DNA of 64,000 bases from Streptomyces antnestii (GTDB taxonomy: Bacteria; Actinomycetota; Actinomycetes; Streptomycetales; Streptomycetaceae). Position numbers and translations under genes: made by a program. Under the pieces are notes generated by a model. That model was not told the DNA's origin, ran no database searches, and saw only the letters and a program-made list of their open reading frames with translations. Shown here piece after piece: positions 49,184 through 58,700 of this stretch; position 1 is the stretch's first letter; the number at the start of each line of letters is the position of its first letter. The stretch is taken from NCBI RefSeq assembly GCF_004005495.1, contig NZ_RZYA01000007.1, positions 62,001 to 126,000 of the forward strand. Direction: 5' to 3'.

Positions 49184-50173
49184 TCAGGCCGTGGCGGGAG
49201 CCGGGCGGTCAGGAGTGCGCACATCCGTCTTGCTCATCAGGGTGATGAGGTCGAAGGCCACCGTGGCGGCCGCAACACAGGTGATCTCGGCGTGGTCGTA
49301 CGCCGGTGCGGTCTCGACGACGTCGCCCCCGATGAGGTTGAGACCGTCGAGCCGACGCAGCAGATGCAGCAGCTCGCGGCTGGTGAACCCGCCCATCTCC
49401 GGCGTGCCCGTGCCGGGCGCGAACGCGGGGTCGAGCACGTCGATGTCGATCGAGAGGTAGACCGGGGCGTCACCGACCCGGCGGCGCACGACATCGACGG
49501 CTCCGTCGATGCCAAGGACGTCGAGATCGCCGGCCCGGATGACCCTGAAGCCGAACGACGCGTCGTCGGTGAGGTCGAGCCGGTCGTAGATGGGACCGCG
49601 GATGCCGACGTGGATCGACTTGTCCTCGGCGAGCAGGCCCTCCTCGAACGCGCGGCGGAACACGGTGCCGTGGGTGACCGGAGCCTTGAAGTAGGTGTCC
49701 CACGTGTCGAGGTGGGCGTCGAAGTGGATCAGCGCAATCGGGCCGTGCTTGTCGCGTGCCGCGCGCAGCATCGGCAGGGCGACGGTGTGGTCGCCGCCGA
49801 GCGTCACGATGCGCCGGTCACGCCGGCCGACGACCTCGCGGGCGAATCCTTCGATCTGGCCCATCGCGTCGTCGATGGAGTACGGGGTGCACGGCACGTC
49901 ACCGGCGTCGACGACCTGGACCGTCTCCAGCGGCGCCGTGTCGAGCTCGACGTGGAACCGCGGCCGCAGGTGCCGGGACGCCTGCCGGATGCCCATCGGC
50001 CCGAACCGTGCGCCCGGCCGGTACGACGTACCGCCGTCGAAGGGCACGCCGAGCACCGCAACGTCGTAGTCGGGCACGGCCTCGATGGACGGGATCCGGG
50101 CGAAGGTGCCGAGACCGGCGAAGCGCGGGACCACGGTGGCTTCGAGGGCACCGATCGGCTTGTGGTCGCTCAT
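49184..50173 (-). CDS. agmatinase/guanidino-acid ureohydrolase family enzyme
   Basis: A 329-residue ureohydrolase that removes urea from a guanidino compound. Metal-binding signatures are complete: IVTLGGDHTVALP, LIHFDAHLDTWD and YLSIDIDVLDPAFAPGTGTP. The family could be agmatinase, guanidinobutyrase or guanidinopropionase; these cannot be told apart by eye. Being next to an aldehyde dehydrogenase, an alcohol-type oxidoreductase and a permease, rather than polyamine synthesis genes, favours a catabolic guanidino acid such as 4-guanidinobutyrate. The ATG at 50171-50173 follows GGAGT. The upstream permease gene ends 73 bp away. Confidence 0.92.
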   Translation of the reverse strand: MSDHKPIGALEATVVPRFAGLGTFARIPSIEAVPDYDVAVLGVPFDGGTSYRPGARFGPMGIRQASRHLRPRFHVELDTAPLETVQVVDAGDVPCTPYSIDDAMGQIEGFAREVVGRRDRRIVTLGGDHTVALPMLRAARDKHGPIALIHFDAHLDTWDTYFKAPVTHGTVFRRAFEEGLLAEDKSIHVGIRGPIYDRLDLTDDASFGFRVIRAGDLDVLGIDGAVDVVRRRVGDAPVYLSIDIDVLDPAFAPGTGTPEMGGFTSRELLHLLRRLDGLNLIGGDVVETAPAYDHAEITCVAAATVAFDLITLMSKTDVRTPDRPAPATA

Positions 50174-50246
50174 GGGGTGACTCCGATCAAGATGGGGGGC
50201 AAGCTGCGACGGGGAGCCGGGCCAGGTGCCCGGCCCGCCGATGTGC

Positions 50247-51692
50247 TCAGGCTCCGGTCTCGCCCTGGGCGAGCACGGGGACCTCCTCGACAGCCACGGC
50301 CGTCCGCAGCCCGGCAACCGCCCTCGCCGTGAAGTAGTACAGCGGCGAGACGACGACCAGGCCGGCGATGAAGGAGATGTCGGTGTTGCCGAGCGCCTTG
50401 GCGATCGGGCCGGTGTAGGCGGTTCCGATGATCATGAACGGGATCTGCACCACGACACCGACCAGGTAGCAGAGCACCGCGGGCCAGTTCACCCGGCCGT
50501 AGCGACCGCCGTCACGCTCGAAGAAATCCTCGACGGCGTAGTCACCATGGCGCACCAGGTAGAAGTCGACCAGGTTGACCGCCGTCCACGGGACCAGGGA
50601 GCCGAGCAGCAGGGTGAGGAAGTTGTTGTAAGTGGCGACGAAGCCGCTCCCTGAGGTGAGGGCCACGGCGAGCGCGAGCGTGCACAGTCCGGCCGCGACG
50701 AGCGCACGCTCGCGGCCGCGAGCCGTGAAGCGCGGCAGGCAGGTCTGCACGATGGTGATCGTGCAGAGGGTGCCGCAGTACAGGTTCATCGCGTTCGTCG
50801 CGGCGACCCCGATGCTGAACACAGCCACGACCAGCAGGCTGATCCCCGCGGTCGCCTGGGTCAGGGCGGCGATGGGGTCCGCGCCGGGCAGGAGAAGGCC
50901 GATGCCCGCGCCCAGGAACATGGGCAGGATCGAGCCGATGCTGGTGCCCCAGTAGCTCATCCAGAACGCGGGCTTCGAGCCGGTCTTGGCCGGCATGTAG
51001 CGGGAGTAGTCCGAGACGTACGGCGCGTAGGCGATCTGCCAGACCGCGGCCACCGACACGGTGCTCATGAATCCGGAGAGGGTGGCTTCACCGGTACTGA
51101 AGAAGGTGTGCGGCACCGGGTGGACGACGAACGCCCAGACGAACGCCAGCAGCAGGACGGCGCCCGAGGCGTACGTCATGATCCGGGCGTAGGCGTGGAT
51201 CAGGCTGTAGCCCCAGATCGTGGCCGCGATGCTGGCCGCCGCGAGCAGCACGATGCCGGCCTTGCTGCTCAGGTGCGGGATCACGGACGCCAGCGACTGT
51301 CCTCCGAAGACGAGGATCGAGATGAAGAACCCGAGGTACATGACGACCACGATCAGGACGATCAGCAGCGCACCCCAGGAGCCGAACTGCCCCTTGGTCT
51401 GCACCATTTGAGGGACCCCGAGCCGCGGACCCTGCGCGGAGTGCAGCGCCATGAAGACCGCGCCGAAGAGGTTCCCGACGACGATCCCCAGCGCGGCCGA
51501 CCAAGCGGGCTGGCCGAACAGGGTGGTGGCGAGTCCTCCGGTGACGACGGAAAGGATCATGATGTTCGTGCCGAACCAGATCGTGAACATGTCCCGGTTC
51601 GTGCCGTGCCGCTCGTCGGGCGGGATCGGCTGGATCGTGGCCGACTCGACGCCGGCGGCGGACTCGCGCCGCCCGGCGGGTTGTTCACTCAT
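50247..51692 (-). CDS. NCS1-type nucleobase/cation symporter
   Basis: A 481-residue permease with twelve helices. The N-terminal IQPIPPDERHGTNRDMFTIW and FGTNIMILSVVTGGLATTLF are typical of the cytosine/purine/allantoin permease family. Other landmarks are YAPYVSDYSRYMPAKTGSKP in the middle and WTAVNLVDFYLVRHGDYAVE late. It should import a nucleobase-like or guanidino/ureido compound with a cation. The ATG at 51690-51692 overlaps the stop of the ALDH gene (ATGA), so import and oxidation are co-expressed. Confidence 0.93.
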   Translation of the reverse strand: MSEQPAGRRESAAGVESATIQPIPPDERHGTNRDMFTIWFGTNIMILSVVTGGLATTLFGQPAWSAALGIVVGNLFGAVFMALHSAQGPRLGVPQMVQTKGQFGSWGALLIVLIVVVMYLGFFISILVFGGQSLASVIPHLSSKAGIVLLAAASIAATIWGYSLIHAYARIMTYASGAVLLLAFVWAFVVHPVPHTFFSTGEATLSGFMSTVSVAAVWQIAYAPYVSDYSRYMPAKTGSKPAFWMSYWGTSIGSILPMFLGAGIGLLLPGADPIAALTQATAGISLLVVAVFSIGVAATNAMNLYCGTLCTITIVQTCLPRFTARGRERALVAAGLCTLALAVALTSGSGFVATYNNFLTLLLGSLVPWTAVNLVDFYLVRHGDYAVEDFFERDGGRYGRVNWPAVLCYLVGVVVQIPFMIIGTAYTGPIAKALGNTDISFIAGLVVVSPLYYFTARAVAGLRTAVAVEEVPVLAQGETGA

Positions 51693-53230
51693 GACTGCCC
51701 GCTCCCGTCAGCGTCCGCGGGCCGAACACGGTTGAACATGACGTGCTTGGTGCGCGAGTAGTCGTCCAGCGCGTACGCCGACAGGTCGCGGCCGTAGCCG
51801 GAGGACTTGAACCCGCCCCACGGCATTTCCGTGGCGAACGCGAGATGGTCGTTGACCCACACGGTGCCGAAGTCCAGCCGTCCGGGCAGGTCGGCGGCGC
51901 GCCGGGCGTCCTCGGTCCATACCGAGGCGGAAAGGCCGTAGGCGGTGCTGTTGGCCGCTTCGACCGCGGCGTCCTCGTCGGTGAAGGTCTCCACCGTGAC
52001 CACGGGCCCGAAGATCTCCTCACGCGTGGCCTCGGCACCGTCCGGGAGGTCCACGAGGACCGTCGGGAGCACGAAGTAGCCGTCGCCTTCCGGGGCCTTC
52101 CCGCCCGTCACCGCCCGCGCTCCTTCCGCGATGGCACGGTCGAGGAAGCTGAGCACACTGTCGCGGTGGGCCTGCGAGACGACCGGCCCCATCTCGATGT
52201 GGTCCCCGGCCGCCGGGTCGCCCACGGCCAGCGACTCCACCCGGGACACGAGACGCTTCACCAACTCGTCGTGCACGGACCGCTCCACGAGGATCCGGCA
52301 GGCCGCGCCGCAGTCCTGGCCCGAGTTGCCGAAGCCGGCGAACCGGATTCCTTCCGCGACAGCGTCGAGGTCGGCGTCCGCGAACACCAACACCGGTGCC
52401 TTGCCGCCGAGTTCAAGGTGTACGCGCTTGAGCGTGGTCGCGGCCGCGCCGGCTACCGCCTGTCCGCTCCGCACGCTGCCCGTCACCGAGACCAGGGCCA
52501 CGTCCGGGTGCGTCGCGAGCGCCTCGCCGACCACCGGTCCGGTACCGGTGACGACGTTGAGCACCCCTGCGGGCAGCACGTCGGCAAGGAGTTCGGCCAT
52601 GCGCAGGGCTGTCAGCGGTGTCTGCTCCGAGGGCTTCAGTACGCACGTGTTGCCGGCCGCCAGGATCGGCGCGATCTTCCAGGCCGCCGTGAGCAGAGGG
52701 TAGTTCCACGGGGTGATGGCGCCCACCACCCCGACCGGCTCCCGCACGATCATCGACGTGCGGCCGGACACGTACTCCCCGGCGCTCAGACTCAGCTGCG
52801 CGCGGACCGCACCCGCCATGAACCGGAGGGTGTCGATCGTCCCGGCGACATCGTCACGGGCCAGCGGCATCGGCTTGCCGGTGTTGACCGACTCCAGGTG
52901 CGCCAGGTTCTCGGCGTTGGCTTCCAGCACGGCCGCGGCCCTGAGCAGCACGTCGGCTCGGTCCTTCGGCGTCCGCTGCCGCCAGCCGGGCAACGCCGCC
53001 TTCGCGGCAGCCACCGCCGTGTCGACATCGGCCGGCGTGCCGCACCGGGCCTGGGCGATCGGCTGTCCCGTCGCGGGATTGAACACCGGTTGCGTCTCCG
53101 TCCCGGTGCCCTCCCCGCCGGCGCCGTCGACGAAGTGCGTCAACACCGCTGTATTCGCGCCGACTTGCGCGAGGTCGCCTTCCAGGTGAGCCACTGGGAC
53201 ATGCGGGACATGCTTTTGCGCATCCATCAT
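51689..53230 (-). CDS. aldehyde dehydrogenase (aminoaldehyde/betaine-aldehyde type)
   Basis: A 513-residue ALDH. Motifs: TPWNYPLLTAAWKIAPILAA, VSVTGSVRSGQAV, HLELGGKAPVLVFADADLDA with the general-base Glu, FGNSGQDCGAACRILVE with the catalytic Cys, EEIFGPVVTVETF and MPWGGFKSSGYGRDLSAYAL. NSGQDC and WGGFKSSGYGRDLS are typical of gamma-aminobutyraldehyde and betaine-aldehyde dehydrogenases, so an omega-amino or guanidino aldehyde is a good guess. The ATG at 53228-53230 follows AAGGA. It lies between the GMC oxidoreductase genes and the permease it overlaps. Confidence 0.92.
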   Translation of the reverse strand: MMDAQKHVPHVPVAHLEGDLAQVGANTAVLTHFVDGAGGEGTGTETQPVFNPATGQPIAQARCGTPADVDTAVAAAKAALPGWRQRTPKDRADVLLRAAAVLEANAENLAHLESVNTGKPMPLARDDVAGTIDTLRFMAGAVRAQLSLSAGEYVSGRTSMIVREPVGVVGAITPWNYPLLTAAWKIAPILAAGNTCVLKPSEQTPLTALRMAELLADVLPAGVLNVVTGTGPVVGEALATHPDVALVSVTGSVRSGQAVAGAAATTLKRVHLELGGKAPVLVFADADLDAVAEGIRFAGFGNSGQDCGAACRILVERSVHDELVKRLVSRVESLAVGDPAAGDHIEMGPVVSQAHRDSVLSFLDRAIAEGARAVTGGKAPEGDGYFVLPTVLVDLPDGAEATREEIFGPVVTVETFTDEDAAVEAANSTAYGLSASVWTEDARRAADLPGRLDFGTVWVNDHLAFATEMPWGGFKSSGYGRDLSAYALDDYSRTKHVMFNRVRPADADGSGQS

Positions 53231-53258
53231 CTTGAAGTCCTTCGTTCGGGCCGCGAGC

Positions 53259-53651
53259 TCAACGGATCGCGAAACCGCGATCGACGACGGTGGACAGCAT
53301 GTCGATGTAGGAGTCGACATCGTCGAGAGCGGAGCGCGGCGGAGGGTCGTAGGCGAGCGCGGCCTTTGTCCGGGGGCTCAGGAAATAGGCGCCGGCGGTC
53401 AGCAGGGTGAGGGCCTGGAACTGCTCGGGCTGCTGCGCGGCGAGCGTGTCCAGAGCGGCTTCCGGGTCCTTGCCCGTGCATCGGGCGACCGCCTCGGCAA
53501 ACAGTTCGGCCAGGTCCGGCCGGTAGCCGAGCGCTTGGTCGAGCAGCGCATCGGGCACACCTGCGGCGGTGGCCGAGGGCATCGGACCGGACGCGGGAAT
53601 CAGTACGTCGGCGAGTGCGGCGAAGGTACGCCGCTGATCGGCATCGAGCAT
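53259..53651 (-). CDS. gluconate-2-dehydrogenase subunit 3-like small subunit
   Basis: A ~130-residue protein. It reads DADQRRTFAALADVLIPASG, ATAAGVPDALLDQALGYRPD and FQALTLLTAGAYFLSPRTKA. Small subunits of membrane flavoprotein alcohol/sugar dehydrogenases (gluconate dehydrogenase subunit 3 type) share the L(A)DxxxP L xP A xxxG layout and help the GMC catalytic subunit mature or be exported. No Tat signal is seen here, so the complex probably stays inside. The ATG at 53649-53651 is chosen on AAGGA; a longer start is open. It lies 19 bp after the GMC stop. Confidence 0.75.
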   Translation of the reverse strand: MLDADQRRTFAALADVLIPASGPMPSATAAGVPDALLDQALGYRPDLAELFAEAVARCTGKDPEAALDTLAAQQPEQFQALTLLTAGAYFLSPRTKAALAYDPPPRSALDDVDSYIDMLSTVVDRGFAIR

Positions 53652-53670
53652 CACGGGGTCCTTGGGGTCC

Positions 53671-55299
53671 TCAGTCGGCGGCGGGCTGGTTGCGGCGGTG
53701 GTCGGCAAGGTGGCGCATCGCCCGCAGCGCGACGGCCATGATGGTCGCGGTCGGGTTGACGCCGGTCGAGGTGACGAAGACGCTCCCGTCGATGACGAAG
53801 AGGTTCGGCACGTCGTGCGCGCGGCCGTACTCGTCGACGACGGAGGTGGCGGGGTCGGTGCCCATGCGCGCGGTGCCCAGGAGGTGCCAGCCGCTGTCCC
53901 GGACGACGGGGACGGTGAGCACCGAGGTCGCGCCCGCGGCCCGGTGGGCCTCGGCCGCCCGCTCGACGTGGAACTTGAGCATGCGGTCGGTGTTCTCGCT
54001 GATGGTGTAGCGCATCCTGGGCACCGGGAGACCGTCGGAGTCCGTGACGTCCGGGTCGAGTACGACCTCGTTGTGGTCCTCGGGCAGGTCCTCGGTGGTG
54101 ATCCCCCACTCGGTGTACCGGCCGAAGGTCGTGCGCAGCCGGGTGTGGAAGGCAGGACCGAAGCCTGCGCGCCAATCGTCGCCCGGCTCCCACAAGGTGT
54201 GGGTGAGCGGGCCGCCGGTCGGCATCAGGTTCCATTTCGCGCCGCGCACGAACCCGCGGCTCGTGTCGGTCTCGTAGAACTGCATCGACTGCAGTGCCTG
54301 CCCGGAAGGGCCGAGCCAGGTCTCCAGTTCGTCCTCGTACGTCCCGTACACCGAGGCGTAGGGATGCACCATGAGCCGCTTGCCGACCAGGCCCGAGGAG
54401 TTCCCCAGACCGTCGGGGAACTGCTCGGAGGCCGAGTTGAGCAACAGCCGTGGTGTGCCTATCCCGTTGGCGGCCAGCACGGTCACGCCGGCGGTCTGGT
54501 GGCGCACGACTCCATCGCGGTCGACGTACTCGGCGCCGGTCACCAGGCCCCGGTTGTCGACCGTGAGCTGTCGCACCCGGGCCCCGGTCACCAGCACGGC
54601 GCCGGCGGCGATCGCGTCGCGCCAGTGCGTGAAGTCGGTGCTCGCCTTCGCTCCGGTCGGACATCCCGACTCGCAGGCGCCGTACCGCTGGCACGCGGGC
54701 CGGTTCTTGAACTTGCGCGACGCGATGGCGTTCGGGGCGGGCCACCAATGCCAGCCGAGCTTGTCCATGCCCTTCGCCGCGGCGAGGCCGTACTTGCCGA
54801 TCGGCAGCGGCGGCAGCGGGAACGTGTGCGGGTCCGGGTACGCCGGGTCGCCGTCGAGTCCGGACGCGCCGATGTGGTGGGTGACCTCGTCGTAGAACGG
54901 CCGCAGGTCCTCGTAGGTGAACGGCCAGTCGTCCGCGACCCCGTCGAGGGTCCGGACCCGGAAGTCGGAGGGCAGTGCCCGGACCCAGTGTCCGGAGAAC
55001 AGGATGGTGCTGCCGCCCACGCCGTTGAACATCAACGGCTCGATCGGGCTCTCCTCGGTGCCGACCGGGTAGTCGCTCTGCCGCCCGCGCACATTCGGGC
55101 TGGGGTGCCACTGCTTGAGGCGGGTCAGCTCCCACGCGGGCTTGCCGCCCGTGAAGTCATCGGGGAGAGCCCAGTCGCCCTGCTCCAGGCAGACCACGCG
55201 AAACCCACGGGTGGCCAACTCCAGGGCCGCCACCCCACCCGAGGCGCCGGCACCTACGATGAGCACATCCGCATCCCCGTGATCATGCTGCGTGTTCAC
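53671..55299 (-). CDS. GMC family FAD-dependent oxidoreductase
   Basis: A 542-residue flavoenzyme that should oxidise an alcohol to the aldehyde. The FAD-binding start is DVLIVGAGASGGVAALELAT. GVGGSTILFSGHWVRALPSD follows, and the C-terminal catalytic parts are GWHLLGTARMGTDPATSVVD and VNPTATIMAVALRAM. A cysteine group C203-x5-C209-x3-C213 (PACQRYGACESGCPTGAK) is found in the FAD-dehydrogenase branch paired with a subunit-3 partner. The GTG at 55297-55299 follows GGGAG. It heads the leftward operon and should act before the ALDH. Confidence 0.9.
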   Translation of the reverse strand: MNTQHDHGDADVLIVGAGASGGVAALELATRGFRVVCLEQGDWALPDDFTGGKPAWELTRLKQWHPSPNVRGRQSDYPVGTEESPIEPLMFNGVGGSTILFSGHWVRALPSDFRVRTLDGVADDWPFTYEDLRPFYDEVTHHIGASGLDGDPAYPDPHTFPLPPLPIGKYGLAAAKGMDKLGWHWWPAPNAIASRKFKNRPACQRYGACESGCPTGAKASTDFTHWRDAIAAGAVLVTGARVRQLTVDNRGLVTGAEYVDRDGVVRHQTAGVTVLAANGIGTPRLLLNSASEQFPDGLGNSSGLVGKRLMVHPYASVYGTYEDELETWLGPSGQALQSMQFYETDTSRGFVRGAKWNLMPTGGPLTHTLWEPGDDWRAGFGPAFHTRLRTTFGRYTEWGITTEDLPEDHNEVVLDPDVTDSDGLPVPRMRYTISENTDRMLKFHVERAAEAHRAAGATSVLTVPVVRDSGWHLLGTARMGTDPATSVVDEYGRAHDVPNLFVIDGSVFVTSTGVNPTATIMAVALRAMRHLADHRRNQPAAD

Positions 55300-55764
55300 C
55301 AGAAACTCTCCCGCTCGCTCAGACGACTGTGGGCACGTTCGCGCCCACATCGGGGGACTTTTCCGGTCCGGTCGCCCTCAGACGCCCACCGGACCAGGGG
55401 ATCGAATGACCCGCACCCAGAATGCTTCGGCCCACCACCGACGGCACCGGGTTCATCCGCCACAAGTGCGATGGTTCGTCTTGAGCAAATGCACAACCTT
55501 CCACATCCGGGACCGTGCCCCCCCCTGGCCGGTGAAGAGCGAGTTGCGGGGACGGCGTCCATGACGAGCGCCGTGACACCTCAGGCGGCGAGGCCTTTGA
55601 CGAGGTCGGGCGTGCGGGCTTTTGGCTCCTGCTGGACGCAGGCGCTGCCGAACCGGCGGGTCCAGGGCGCCCCTTGTGGCCTCGCGTGAATTCTCGCGGA
55701 CCGCTCGATGACGATCACTCGGTCCTGATCGGTAACGTGTCCGATCAAGCTAGCTTCCGGGCCT
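55300..55764. other. promoter region and unassigned remnants
   Basis: Promoters for the leftward GMC operon and the rightward phosphoesterase must lie here. Leftward frames near 55470-55560 (RNSLFTGQGGARSRMWKVVH) and 55585-55690 (GAPWTRRFGSACVQQEPKAR) look protein-like but have no start and no family that I recognise. No operator was clear. Confidence 0.4.
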
Positions 55765-58700
55765 ATGAGATTCCTTCGCAGAGCAGCAGGTCTCGGGCTT
55801 GCGCTGCTCTCCTTGATCCTGTGCTTCTGTGCACAGCCCGCTGCGGCGCATGTGTCACCGCAGCATGCCGAACTCGTCATCGCGACCGAGGACGACGTCA
55901 CCAGTGGGCGGCTGATCGTCCATCGTGACGTGGTGTCACCTCAGAAGGCAGGTGCCTGGGCGTCGCACCTGCTGAGCGCGGGCTGCCCTGCCACCGGTTC
56001 CGGGGTCGCCGGGGACAGCGGCGGCGTTCCCGGTGGTGTGGTGATCGAGCTCGCGTGGGGCTGCCACGTCGACAAGCTCGACCTGAGCGCGATGCTGCAG
56101 CAGGGCGGCCTTGTCAAGGTCGTCGTCGAGTTCGACGGCACCACGGTCAACGCCAACGCGCAGACCCCCGTCGTCGACGCGGCAGGTGCCCACGCGCTTC
56201 CCGTCTTCCCGTGGGCGACGGTGGCCCTCGGCATCGTGCTGGCCGCCACGCTGCTCCTCGCGGTGTGGCAGATCCGCACCGGGCGGCTCCGACTCGCCCG
56301 GCTGGTCGCCGGCCGCGGGCGGATCAGGCTGGCCGTCGCGGGTGCGGTGATGTTGTCCTTCCTGGCTCCCGAGCTGGCCGCGGCGGCACCGTTCGCCGGG
56401 GAAGCGACCGCGAACACGGTCACTGTCAGGGGCACGGTCTTCGAGGACTCCGACGGCAACGGCAAGCGCGACGCGGGTGAGGCTCCGATGGCCGGTGTCG
56501 ATGTCACGGACGGCGCTGTCTGGACGACGACCGGTGCCGACGGCTCGTACACCCTGCAGATGGACCCCACTCTCCGGGAGACCGATCTGGTCAGTGTCAC
56601 CTCCCCGAACGGCTACACCCCGGCGCTGCGCGACGACTACGTCCCGCAGTTCTTCCACAAGGTCCCGGAGGACGGCGGATCCGGCATCGACTTCGCCCTC
56701 GTCAAGGACAAGAACGCCGCCGATCCCACCGAGAAGTGGGTGATGAACTCTGACATCGAGGTGTCCAACACCTCGGACGGCGCGGCGCGTTCGACTCTGC
56801 CGCAGTGGACCGGTCAGGTCGAGACCATGTCCCAGGTCGACCGTGCCACGATGGCCATCACCACCGGTGACAACACCGTGACCGACTACGCGGCAGAGCC
56901 CCGCCGCCAGGCCGGCTACGACATCCTGCGCAAGGGCCTGGTCGACGGCAAGCTCGGGATGCCCTTCTACCCGGTCGTCGGCAACCACGACGTCGGCGGC
57001 ACCGCGACTTCGAAGGGCTATGGCGGCAGCCTGGAGTACTACCGCCGCAACCTCGGCCCCGAGTGGTACAGCTTCGACCGCAACGGCCGTCACATCGTCG
57101 TCCTCGAGGACAACTACGATGCCGGCGGCCTGAAGCCGCAGCTGGAGTGGCTGCGCCAGGACCTCGAGCGTCACGCGGTCGGCAAGCAGGTGCTCGTCTT
57201 CGCGCACCGTTCCCTGTTCACCGTATGGGGGCCCGGCGCCGGCATGCAGCCGACCATCGACGAACTGTCCAAGTACGACGTGCGGTTGTTCGCCGCGGGC
57301 CACAACCAGCAGGCCGAGTACCGCCGTGGCGCCTTCGACCGCTCGGTCGAGATCAACAACCAGGGCACCTACGGCATCGACGGTTCCCACCCTGACTTCA
57401 AGATCCTCGACTTCAAGGGCATCCACGATGACCCGAACACGAAGCAGAACGAGGACACCGGCTATGTCATGGGCACCCACCGCCAGTTCGACGTCCGCAA
57501 CGCGGTCGCTCTGGTCAGCCCGGCCCAGGGCAGTGTGCACGGCAACAGTGCCGGAATCCCGATCGAGCTGTACACCGAGGACGCCGGGCGCACCCCGGCC
57601 ACGGCGTCGCTGACCATTCGTGACTCCCGCGGCCGCATCCGCTGGCACGAGGACCGGATGGAGTTCGGCACCAAGGTCCGCAAGACCGGTGTCGAGAACT
57701 GCTACACGCCCCCGGCCGGCACCCCCGAGCCCTGCCCGGCAGCCCGGGCCTCCTGGACCCGGGTCAGCGACAACCTTCCCGGCATGCAGCCGGACACCTA
57801 CACGGCCGAGATGACCGCGGTCGACACGCGGGGCAAGGCGTGGCCGACCGTCACCAACACCTTCACGGTGGTACCCGAAGCCAAGATCGCCGCGCCGAAG
57901 ACCGGCCAGGACTGGCTGCGTCAGGGCCGCGACGAGACGGGCCGCTCCGACAGCAGCGACAACCCGGGCACCGAGCTCGACCTGCAATGGGCGGCCAACA
58001 CCGGCGAGCAGTTCAACCTCAACGGTTCGGTCGTCGTGGACGGAAAGGTGATCGTCTCCTCCAGGGCGTTCGACTCGCCGAACCACATGATGCTGGCCTA
58101 CGACATCAAGTCCGGCCGCGAGATCTGGCGCACCTACCTGGACGGTGACGCCGAGTCGGTGCCGACCTACCACAACGGCAAGGTCTACCTGACCACCGCC
58201 GTCGGCCGGATCTACGCTCTGGATGCCGAGGACGGCCATGTCGTCTGGCAGAAGATCGAGAACGAGGAGCAGCACGGCGACAGCGTGCGCCGGTACGGCC
58301 GGGCCGGTGGTCCGGTCAGCGTCTTCGGTCTGAACGCCGAACCGCGCACCGTCGCCGTCTACCAGAACTGGGGCAAGGTCGAGTGCCGTGACGCCAAGAC
58401 CGGCGAGCTGCTGGGTGGCTTCGGCGGCGCGGCGAGCTGGGGCCAGTTCCACAGCACGGCTGTGCGCCGGCCCGGCACCGACATCGCCTATCTGCACACC
58501 GGATCCAGCGACACGGTCGTCGCCATGGACCTCGTCGGCTGCCGCCAGCTGTGGGTGAAGGACACAGGCGGCGACATCGGCAGCCACTCCTCCCCGGCCC
58601 TGACCGATCCGGCCACGGGCAACCCGCAGCTGGTGACGATGACGAACAGCGGTGTCCGCGGGCACGACCTCAGCACCGGTGCGGAGCTGTGGAAGTCCGC

